Positions 10,701 to 22,700 of a DNA stretch of 64,000 nt are shown in pieces. A program made the translations under genes and the position numbers. Every line of letters starts with the position of its first letter. Position 1 is the stretch's first letter. The stretch is from Pelodera strongyloides (lineage: Eukaryota > Nematoda > Chromadorea > Rhabditida > Rhabditidae), in contig JAANDG010000591.1 of assembly GCA_036852015.1 (NCBI GenBank), positions 1-64,000 on the forward strand, given 5' to 3'. The notes beneath the pieces were generated by a model, which saw only the letters and a program-made list of their open reading frames with translations, was not told the DNA's origin and made no database searches.

Positions 10701-13700
10701 TAGATATTGTTTTGAGTCTACTGTATGCTTGCTCATAACACTCGTGCTCTTCCACACATTTTATCACTTCATACTGTACTTAAGGCAGTATAAGTACTGT
10801 ACATACTTTGGGAACTCTGCGATGTATCCTATCTAAATCTGGCGTCGGAAGTTTGCCGGACGGGCACCAAATTTGCATAGGATACATAGGATAATCCCTT
10901 AGGATATGCGTATGCGTATCATTTGCAAATTTCCCGAACTAGATACAATACGGCTTTACACATTTCATTTGAAATCCGAAATGCATCAGTATTCCCTTTT
11001 CAGGGTATCAGCGTGGAGCAGTGTCGTGAGCAGGAACTACGAATGATGATGGACGATGCGAAAGAGTGGGTGCGAAGCGGACATTTTGGGTAAGTAGTTG
11101 CTTATATTCTTTGATGATCTAATGATCTTGCTCGGTGTTCTTGGGTGCCCTATTTTTCTGTGTGTGCAACCCAAATGTAGGGTTTGGTTTTGGATCCAGT
11201 AGTTTTAACAGGAGAATGTGCTCGGTTTTTGGAGAAGCTTTCATCCGCTTCCTGTTTGGTTTCTGTTACGTAAATCTTTAAGACATTCAAAATTCAAATC
11301 AGTTAATTATTTCATAAAGTACAGTCAAAGTAATAAAAAGAAAGGACATCTCAGGTCACAGTCTAGTCCATAGTAAGAGCACCAGCTAGCTACCTACGCT
11401 TACATGCGTATGCTTTAGGAATGTTCTTTACCCGCATATCTGTTTTAGGGACGTTGTTCACCCGCGCACTGGTGCCACAGCGTTACACGTGGCTGCGGCA
11501 AAGGGATACACTCAACTTGTCGAACTGCTTATACAGGCGGGAGCTGATGTTAATGCACAGGATCATGTATGTTTTAATCAAATGGTTTATTAGAAGAATG
11601 CGTAAAGCCAGTACATGGAAAAAATAATGCCGACCAACGTCTGTAAAAGTCACGTTGTTATCTTTCTGAAACTGTTATTTCACTTTAATCCGACTGTAGG
11701 AAGGATGGACACCCTTGCACGCTGGATCTCATTGGGCAGAAAAGGATTCATGCAAAATTTTAATGGAGCACGGGGCGAAGGTGGGATTTTCGATTTCAAT
11801 CAGTCGATAAAGCGATGTACCTTAGCACCGTATTAAAAAAAACTTGTCTGCAAACGCCTCACCCACAAGGAGATACGTGCCTTAGAAAACTGCACTTCAC
11901 GCTCCGTTAACTACTTTAGAGAAGCGAGCCGAATGCGATTAGTTCTAAACATAGCCATAATGGAATTGTTGCTTTGTAGAAGGAGACGCTCTTCTCGTGT
12001 TATCTATTATGTCGTTCAATTTCAGCTCGATATATTAACCACAGCGGGACAAAACGTACTGGCTGTGGCGGCCGACAAGGAAATTGTCGGATACTTGGAG
12101 GAATTAGATAAGGTAAGTACCGAACTTTCCAAGTTTCTGAGTTTTCGTTTTATTCACTTTTCTCGTCTCAGACACCACTCATTGTCAGACAGGCTTTGCC
12201 ACCTTACCAAGACGTTCAGTATTCTTAGCTCGTAAGTAAATTCATAACTTGCGTCGCTTTGTTTTTCCCGGAATTATTGGCCGGATAATGCATTTTTTAT
12301 TTATCGTGGGCTCTATTTATTTGTCAGGTCCTTGAATCCGTGTATTTTGAAGGTTCTAGAAAGAAATATGTAATTTTCTTCCGTTCTTTGTTTATTTGCC
12401 GTTTTGTTTTAGTCGACGTCTTTGGCACGCGTGTCTCCGCCGGAACCTGTGTCGGTGCTCGCGGAAAAGAACCAGCGCATCATTCCGGCTGCTGCGTCTC
12501 CTGTTGCTGCAGCAGCACACCATCCACATCTGCTGTCGTCGGAACAGAAGCACGCACTTGCTATTATGTAAGTTATGACAATTCATGAGTACGATATGAG
12601 GTTGTTCTGAGATCTAGCTGTGAAAGCTTTTTTCACGCTAATAGTGAATAAAGATAATAGACAAAAAGCAAGAAGCAAAGATTGGAAAAATTTGCGGTAT
12701 TACCCGCAACTAAAAAAGAAAAAGTGGGGATCATAAACCTTGTTATATGTACCGTACATTCATTCATTCAGTGATATGCTTCCAGAGCGCGGACCATTTG
12801 CTAGTACCATAACATTGTTGCCACTTTTCAGGGATGAACGCAATGAGAACGAAGCGCTTCACACGATTGCCAAGCACCCGCGATTGTCCGAAAAGAGTCC
12901 ATCGCCACCGGAGGAAAACGGAACGGCTTCGATCATGCAAACGAATGGCACTGGAGCTACAGGTATTTTTACCTTACCTTACCTTACCTTAAGGTAAGGT
13001 TTGTTTCGAATATACATTGCTGCTACACTCCGCTCAGTTTTACTAGGGTATCGTTGTGGTTTACAGTTTACACAGTGGACCGGTAATTAAAAACGAAGGA
13101 TTCGATTCAGTTATATTGGCCCCATTTTTTTCTTCCTAAAGAACATTTCTTGATTTTCAGATGGGTTGGAATCACAGGACGAGGAATCAACAGCAGATCG
13201 GGGCTCGTCGGAGAAAAGTCGAGAAGCATCCGCTCAACCGACTACTGCTGGTAAGTCTTCTAAGCCTAAGCCTATTTAGGTGTTATTTTCACACTACAAA
13301 TATATTTTTCTTATTATCTTCTATTACACCTCATATCTCATTTTTGGGCATGAAAAGGAACGTAATCTCCGGATGTGATGCTATTCTAAACTTATGTACT
13401 TATTATGTTCCAACGTATGAATGATAATGTTTCGGTCGCTAAGATTAGCTTAATCATGTATGCACTATGCATGGGAATGTCTGGGGGGGTCCCCGGTAAG
13501 ATGCGCCTAAATGATGTTGCCCCGTGTATGTTTATAAAAAGGGTGCTTTAGAAGTTCGACAACAACGAGAATCGTCGTCGGCGTCCGCGTCGGCCTCGAT
13601 CTCCACTCCGTCTTCGGAGAAGGAGATCTCTCCCGAACGAGTGACTCTTTCTCAAGCAGCCAAGGTATATATCTATACTTTTATCGTGTTTGTACCTTCT

Positions 13701-16700
13701 GTAAATTTGAACTTTCTAACTTTCTGTTTCGTGGTATTATGCTTTGTTTTGTCGTCGAATGCCAATCATTTCAGTATATCTGTACTACTAATATCATAAT
13801 ATGTCTGTGTATTACTATACTATACTCGATGTCATATGCTATTCTATGTCTATGCTCATAATATGTCTTTGTATTTTTGTATTACTATAGGCATACGTCC
13901 TTATATTGTAGGAGGCAGCGCCTTGCAGTCCTTCAACTTCGGTCCAGGCAGCTGCTTCACCCCCACAACGGTCGCCTGCTAGTTCGATTGAGAGAAGCCA
14001 CAGTGATCGACTGCCTTCTACAACCAAGGATCTTTCGGATACTGCGTCGGATAGGGTTAGTTGGATGGCTAAGGCCTGCGTTTTTTTCATTGCTGGGTTT
14101 CTGTTCAAACTTTTAGCAGTAGCGTGAGTATTGAAGTATCGCTAGCTTTTTACGAACCGCCGACCGCACGTTGATATAGTGCTCAACCCAAAAGCCGAGA
14201 GAAGGCCGCGTCTGTTGTATGCGCGGGACCTACGCATGTTCAAAAATTCCACCTCCCGCTAATAAAAAAAACCTAATTTTCTCCCACTTGCAGTCTTCGG
14301 GTAGTGCCGAGAAGAGCGTATCAGCGACGGTGTCTTTGCGTAGCCAGCCGGCATTGTGGATCAACCAACGGGTGCCGCTCAACAGTTCTCGGTACGTTTT
14401 TTTGGTTGCTTCTTGCTGTTTTTGCACTTTTTTCACAAAATTTACACTTTTTTCCGCACTCAACTGCCTTTTTATCTAATCTCGATCGAAAATCACATGA
14501 CTAATGTTCAAAGAAAAAAAATGAAATTAAAATACCACTTTACATGTATCCTACCCTCCGTCACGCTGGCTTTTCATTTGTGCGATAACATCCCCCGTAG
14601 ACGAAGTAATCAAATTCCTCTTCCATTTCTTGACGTATGGCCGTTTTGTAAATTGTCTTGTTGACAAGGTTGAATTTATGTGTCCTTGCTGTATATGTAA
14701 TTCTGTGGCCGTATGCACGAACGCCGTGAGTATGCTCCCAGTCTCCCAATGGGAGGTGAGAGAATAAGAGCACGTGGATTAGCGACACGCATAGACAAAT
14801 TCTCCCAACCGGGGAGCTTCCCGCTGTTCGTGCATACGGCCACTGGTGTTTGAGTTGGGTTGTTTTGATTTCTTTTTGAAACATAAAGATGATGATGATG
14901 TCTTTGTCTAGCAAACTAGTCTTCATTTTGGAACACTTTCACCCCATGAAATTCATTTCGGCCTCTTGGAACGTGATTCACAGTTTGCACAGTATGCGTC
15001 ACCCAACAATGTAGGGGAATGTCTCAGTTTTGTCTTTTGGGCACACAATAAGCAGGCATCTTCACGCTAACTAAATCTTTGTTCTCTTTGAAATCCCACT
15101 TTCGGTTCTGTATTATCACATTTTGTCTTTTGCGGTCTAGGTGGTGAATGGTTATGATGGTTGCACAACCACTGTTTGGCATTTTTTGCAGCTTTTATAT
15201 GTAGAGCCATGGCTTTGTTTCACATATTTGCTTGTCGTAGCTCTTTCACCTTTGGCTTCCCGTTCAGCGCTTCTACTTCGGATGGCTCAACGGTCTCTGA
15301 CGAGTTCGATGAAGAGGAAGAATATGAGGAGGAGGAGGAGGAGTTAGACGAGGAGGAGCTTGAGGAGGAGGAGGAGCTTGAAGAGGAAGAGGAGCTTGAA
15401 GAGCTTGAAGAGGAAGAAGAGCTTGAAGAGGAAGAAGAGCTTGAAGAGGAAGAAGAGCTTGAAGAGGAAGAAGAGCTTGAAGAGGAAGAAGACCTTGAAG
15501 AGGAAGAAGAGCTTGAAGAGGAGGAAGAGTTACTGATAGAAAACAAAGAAGACGAAGAGAGTTTAGACGACGAAGCAGAGGATGAGGAGGAAGAGAGTGA
15601 GAAAGCAACTAACAACGAGAGAGCGCGTATAGAGGTGGCGGAGCTAGAGGACGGAGAGATGTCTCCTTGTAGCTCCTCGGCCCCTCTTTCGGCCTCACAG
15701 TCGGCCACTTCTGTGTCTGCTTCTTCAGAGGCATCTGCGTCCACGTCTGAGTCTAAGGCATCTACATCGTCGAAAGCCTCTACCTCCTCCAACCAGTCAG
15801 ACTCTGGCACTCACTCTTACTCGGGAACTTCTAAGTCTGGGTCTTCGCCCTCTTGCTCGTCAGCTCCCTCGTCGTACGATGGATCAGAACCGGGGCCCTC
15901 CTATTATTCGGGCTCTGGTTCTGTGTGTTCTTCGAACGGAAAGGGAGGAGGCGGTGGAAGTCCAACAGTCCAACTCACATTCCGACCATTGTGAGTATTC
16001 GCCCCAATAGAGTGTGCTTTTCTGCTGTGGATGTGCTTCTGTGTGCTGTACTCTGGTCCTCAGGCGTGCAGCGCGGAAATGCGTAGCCGCGTCCGCGGGA
16101 AAAGATTTCAAATTTGCATTGAAAAATTCGAGACACAGAGAAGCCTCTTTTCTGCGTCTCCGCCTTCCCATGTTAAAAGCCATCTCTTTTCCGCTGACGC
16201 GGTTACGCATTTCCGCGCTGCGCGCCTGAGAACCTAGTAGGTCAAGATTCCAGATTTGCGTTACTAGGTTGGAAGCGGTATGGCACGTGATTTGAAACGT
16301 ATGTGTAGAAGGGCACAAAACGGAACAAAATGTGCATTGCATGTTCATACTGGGGTTTTTATTTGTCAAGCATACGTTTCAAGTCGCATGCCACTGTGCC
16401 ATGCCTCTTTATTTTTTAGTATTTTCAAGAGTTCTTGGAATCTTAGTACTGGTCTGTGTGCCTGCTGATTGCTTTGCACCCGTAGAGTACACCTCTGACT
16501 TACACGTCTCGCCCCGCTTTTGCATAAACTAAACACCAGCCCATTGCTTTATTTCTTCCACTGTTTGTGCTTTTGTTCGTTGTGTTGTATGTGCTGACCA
16601 CTTGAAGAGGCACCGTCTTTATTGCGTTAGACTAATTTTTAGGATTATATGTGCATTTTAAAGCGCAGGCATTTAAAGCGGTACGGTACGTGGCTTGTGA

Positions 16701-19700
16701 GCCATATGCTGTACAACTGGATTCCCGCAAAGGATGGCAAACCTGGGAATGCATTTGTCGAATGTCGAACATTATGGGGTTTCCAAGTAGCCCAAAAATT
16801 CGGTGTGATTCTGTCATTTTACCGTATTTCTGCACAAAACTTGCATATATAATAAAAAAATATTCTCGTGTAGTTCCAAGATACGGTTTATTTTCAGCGT
16901 ACTTGGGAACCCCCATAAATTTCACAAGCCACATCCCATACCGTTTTAACAAAGGAATGTGTTGTGTCTTGCTCATTCTTGTGTTTTCATTCACCTCTCA
17001 ATCATTTAGTTTTGTTCATGTTGTAGTGGTGTCTCGTCCGTGACGCGAAGTGCTTCGACGCCGACAACGCTTCCGTGGGTGCGTGCCGCGCAGCAGCAGC
17101 AAGCACCGCCGCAACCGATGCAAGCCAGCAACTTTCCTTCGTTCCTGGCGCGCGACCGTGTCTCGGCGTTCAAGCCACCTTCCAAGACGGCAAGGTCGCT
17201 GGAGCCGACGTCCGTAACGTCACAACCCGCTACAACTATCAGGCCCTCGTTTAGGCCGCAACCATTGGCCGCCCCAGTCATGAGGTCATTAACAAGACAA
17301 TTATTTTAATTAGAGCTTTGTTATAAAATCCTATGTTCAGACCAGTGTTTAGTGTTTAGTTGTTATATTGTCCTATGTTTTATAGTTTATTACCATAGTT
17401 ATGTTTTTCTTTGTTCTTAACTGTCGACTAATTGACTGATAATACTGAGTGAGTGTACAATTAGTAAGAGTTTCTGCTTGCGTTTAGTTTGAATAATTTA
17501 GCGTGCTCTGTAGTATGGTTTGGACAGTTTACTGAACTTGTTATATTTTAGACCATGGCAAGGTTCAGCGACGACAACGAACGAAAGTGAAGCGGAACGA
17601 AGAAATACGGCCAGGATGCAGAGACAGTATAGGAGGTGAGGGATTGTGTTGGGGGAGGAGAGGATAGGGAAGTAGAGGACAGTGAGGGATCATGTTTAGA
17701 AAACAAGTGGGTAGGGAAGTATAGAACAGTGAGGGATCTTGTTAGCAAGTAGAGGGTAGGGAAGTAGAGGAAGTGAGATAGCGTGTTAGAAGAGGCGCAC
17801 ATTGTTTATTCGCGTTGGTTTCGATATGGGAAACCCATTTACCTGTATGCGTGAAGGGTAAAGGCAAGCTTAGCGTTTACCCTTACACTGATTGCAAAAC
17901 CATTGAAATGTGCTCAGGTCGACGCAGGGAGTCACCAAGGAGCAACTGGAGGAGGCATCTCGTGTGGCCGCCGAAGAGAGCGCCAAGCGAAGGATCGAGA
18001 AAGCGGTATGGTATGGGGAAAGCTGTTTAAAGAGAAATACCGTCCGATTTTTGAAACACATCGAGTGTACTTTTATGTTTCGCATTTTTATTTCTAACTC
18101 TACGCTTTAGGAGAGTCGCCTATCTTCCGTCGATCGGGAAGAAAAGAAGGAAATTGAAGCCTCACGACCGGTCACAGGTTGGTTTTTGAATTGTTGGGTT
18201 AAATTGTGTGTTTGGTTGATAATAAATTTATATTGCTCGGTGTCATATAATTAACGATTAAAACGATGTACTGCACAGGACCTCTGCGTAACATGTCATA
18301 AGCAAACTTTGAAATTGAAATTTGAACCCCCTTGCACAAAGGTGCACGCTGTTGTGGCGTAAAATATTTTAAAAAATGGAAGATCTCTCAGTGTTCACTG
18401 TCTTGAACTATCTTGAGCGTGAGTCTTTGCGACTTTTGAGGAGAGCAGCTAGGCCTGATCCAATACAGATAATGACTACCGCGTCCACCCACAGTAGGGT
18501 ATATTTCCTTGATGCGTCCCTCGATTTTATCGAGATCTTTCTCAGGAGTTGTGACTGGCGTGCAGTCGTCTTCCGCACAACAACAACGGCCTTCCCCATT
18601 GGGCACCACAACGGCGACCGCTACCCTGTCGCTACCAGCTAGTGCGACCACGGTCGCGTCACCGCAGAGCACACCTTCGGCGGCGAATCTGCGCCGGAAG
18701 AATCAGGTATGAGGTTTTCTAATTATCTAGTTGAGGTTTCTAAGCTGTTGTACAGAGAGGCTGAGGCTTAGAACATTTTGGGGAATATTGTCCCACATGT
18801 TCAATGAACTTGTTTACTGGCTTTTAGGAAGCTTTCTTTCTTGACGTCGAATTATATTCTTTGTTCTTTTCTCTTTTTGAATTATACTGTGCGATAGCTA
18901 TTCATTGAACACACACCTTTTATGTTGCTTTCCTTGTGTTCATCTTATGTTGGCTTCCGCACATGCGTATCCGTCATACTGTACGCTCGTCCAACCTTTT
19001 TCTGTTATTTTCATCGTTTCTCCTACCCATCCCCTTTATATATTGTCTGTTGTGTTGTGCAGGTGATCTCGGTTGGTGGCCGTACCGGTCGGCGTGGAAC
19101 TGGCCCCGTTCTGGCTGAAGATGTGCACGCGGCGGTAACGCTGCGGTGTGTCGCACCGACAGTGGCCGTGACTGGAGCTGGGGCGAATACCCCATCTAGC
19201 TTCCCAACGGCTGGGTATACACCCTCGGCCGGGAAACAATTTCAATCGGGAGCCGCTTCCGGATTCCCCACGCTTCGGACGGCGCCCCAGCAACAGAGTG
19301 CGGATAAACATCATGAGAAGAGTCGATCTGCGCCACCAATGCAGGTAGAGAATGAGTGAAGAGTGAATTTGTTTGTTTGGATGATGTGCGTTACGCTCAG
19401 GAAGTAAGATTGGTTCAGTTGTTCACGTTACCGTGCACTGAGCCACCTTACATCCAGACCCAGAGCGCTCTTCTCCAGCATTTGCGTGATGTTGTTGGAA
19501 GTTGACATTTTGGTTCACCCCGCCGCACCCACTACGTAACCCCTGCATCTTATGGTTTTAACTGCTTGAATTTGGGTTTGGATTATTTGGAGCCCCTATG
19601 TTGTGAACCCGGACTCTCACAGCTGTCTATAACTGTTTTGTTTTGTGTGTTTCTGGAGTTTGCTACCAGTGGTGATTGGTTGCTAACCGTAACGTTATGA

Positions 19701-22700
19701 CGTCTGCAGTCTGGATGAGTTGAGAATTGAATATATTTGTGATGTCGTTCGGATATGCCTAAGCCTAAGCAGCTTTTCATTCGTACCCTGGATCCTTGGA
19801 AACACATTTCGTCTTATCCTCTTTCTTTTCCATTTTTTTTTTCATTTCTACTACCCCTGCCCCTATCTAGATCAATATGTTGGTTCTCATATTCTGGCAA
19901 TTACTTTGCTTAGGCATAGGCTTTGGTTGAATTTTCACACTCTCCCACTTCTTTGCAGTGAATTTTTTCTTTCTTCTCATTGCGAATCGACTGGGTTGGT
20001 GATGGAACACAACACTAACCGTCTACAATTTGTGTTTTATATATCCCTTTAGCTTTTATGGATATGGATCGCCTTTTCGTTTTTCGATCGGTTTTGTTTT
20101 CTGGGTTCCGTTACTCGAACAATTCGTGCAAGCACTTGACAAACAATAATAACTTGCGTGAAAACCCCAGTCGTTGCCACAACATAAAAGAACCTTTTCG
20201 TCTTGAAACTTTCACTTACAAACTTTCCCCATTTAGGTTTCCTCCCTCCGCCCCACTCCTCCTATCCCCGCGTCACCCCGGTTAACTAACACGACGCGGC
20301 CTCTGACCACCGCGCCGGTGGCGCAGATTTCTGGCACATCATCGGCGACGCAGTCAGCGTCAGCTACGACGAGTAGCGAAAAGGTTCCGTCTAACACTTG
20401 CGTTGAAGTTAACATGTTAATTTTCTCCACTTTTTGGCTTAATTCAATATTTCAGAAGAGTATTGGTTTCGGAAAAAAGATTTTTTGGACAAAAATCGTA
20501 TCAACTGAACTTTTCCCCGACTGGTCACTTGCGAAGCTTGATGCGAGTTTCAGTCGAGATCTGCTTAGCTTAAGTCCTAACCATCTACGTGTGGTTACCG
20601 AAAAACTCGTCTTGCCTTCTGAGGCCGTTTTCACCAACATGCAGTGAGTCCTCCCTGGCCTCCCCAGGGAGCTAAAGAGTGCGAGAGCAGAGGCCGTATT
20701 CACCAACACACAGGGAGCCCTCCCTAGGCCCTTGAGTGCTCTGCATCTCTTCAGCTCGAGCACTCTCTACGCACTCTCTGGCTCCCTGGGGAGGCCGGGG
20801 AGAGCTCCCGGTGTGTTGGTGAATACGGCCTCTGAAGAGAATCAGAGCGCTCGTCTGCCGGGGGTGTGCTCCGTGTGTGTTGGTGAAAACGGCCTCAGAA
20901 CCCCTTACTTGATGTTAAATGTTCTTCTTTCAGTCTTCTACCGAATCTTCAGCCTCTGCCCCGGTCAACTACCGAATGCTCTACGAGCAACAGTGTGTCG
21001 AAAACGAAAAACTGAGGAGGGAGATGAGCGAAATCAGGAAATCAGCTGAGGTACTTGAAAGTTGTTTTTGTTTAGGCGCGTTCGAGTTGGGAAAAGTTTG
21101 AAGAATTCCGGAAAAGTTTGGTTCCAGATGGAACATTTGCATAATGCTGAAAAGCAGGATATTCAGCTATTTTTGTCTGGAGTCTCTCATTTTGGCTCAT
21201 CTCTAAACTTTCTTGCGTTTCCAACTTGAACCAACTGTTTCCGGAATTCTTCAAACTTTTCCCATCTTAAATTCGCCTTTAGTTATTAGTCATGCTGATT
21301 ATAAACTTACACGAGGTATTGTTGTTTAATTTATACTTGGCGATTTTCTGGCCAGCTATGGTTCGAGGCAGTATGATAACTCCTACGGACATAGACTAAT
21401 ATTGCACTGAATTACAGTGTAGATTACGTTTGCACAGTAGTGGTATAGTTGCTAGTATATTCTTCGGGAGCATTATTAAATGAATGCAAACAAAGATGTG
21501 ACTTGCAATACGCTACCATTTCAGCAGTCGGCTGCCCTGAGGCGTACGGCCTCAGCCACAACTACGGTATCGCCATCTCGGTCTACGACGACAGCGTTGT
21601 CCAAGTCGCCGTCGTCGACGGTATGTCTCAGTAGTGATTCTTACGGTGGTATAGTGGTTAGTACTGTTGCTAACCACGAACGTTGCTAGTTCATTTCCCG
21701 GGCGATGCTGGTTGCACTGACGGTGTGGTGTGGTAAAAAGATACCTGGTTGGTGAAAATAGTTTTCTCTAGTTTTCTCTCCATTTCTCTCGTTGTGTTTT
21801 ACTTAAACCGGCCGGTTTTTGAAACACATCTAATAGACCAGTATTCTTATGCAGCTTATGCAAATGAACATAAATTAGAATGAAAAGTCGAGCTAAATTC
21901 GAACAAATTAGCATAAATACGTAAGAAGTCAGTTGTCCACGATGCGTTTCAGAAACCCACGGTATTTCGCTTTAAATGATCATTGTTCTTTCCAGGAATC
22001 GAAATCGTACTCGGGTAGCGTTTCAATGGATGACCACGAACGGAAACAATATGGAAAGAGAATCGCCGAGTTGGAGTATGAGATCAAGGTAGGAGGATGA
22101 GAGCAGTTCCGATAAAATTTACCGATGGGCTAAGTTACAGGCGCATCCTGTTTAACGTGCTCTCTCGGCTTTCTCTCGCAGCCCGTTAAAGGGAGAGGCC
22201 CATGAGAAAAAAGTTGTCCTTCATTTACTTACACAGGATGTCCGGAATTTTAGAAATACTTTTGTGAAAACAGCATTTCTTTACACCTAGAACTCAGAGA
22301 GTTATTCCCCGGCAAACTGTTCGGCCAGGTACCGTAATCAGAATCAATTTTTGCGCCTTTAGTGCCTTACAGTATTGGAAACGCCCTGTTAATATCATAT
22401 GAATGATTTTCATTCGTTTTAACATTTCTTTGAAGAGAAAGGATGAAAATGAACGGATATAAAGCGTAAAAACGTTCTGACTACGGTACCTGGCCGAACA
22501 GTTTGCCGGGGAATAACTCTCTGAGTTCTAGGTGTAAAGAAATGCTGTTTTCACAAAAGTATTTCTAAAATTCCGGACATTCTGTGCAAGTAAATTGAGG
22601 AAGTCTTTTTTCTCATGGGCCTCTCCCTTTAAAAGCAGAGGAAGCGAGAGAGCAGGAGACGCCTGTAGCGGTAAATTTTTTTGGAACTGGTCTCTGGTTG

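Noticed and set aside
15220..15810. Minus-strand open frame of 196 codons, almost all Ser
   Set aside because: It is the antisense of the Glu-rich repeat in mel-11; GAG/GAA codons read backwards as Ser or Leu codons stay open for trivial reasons.
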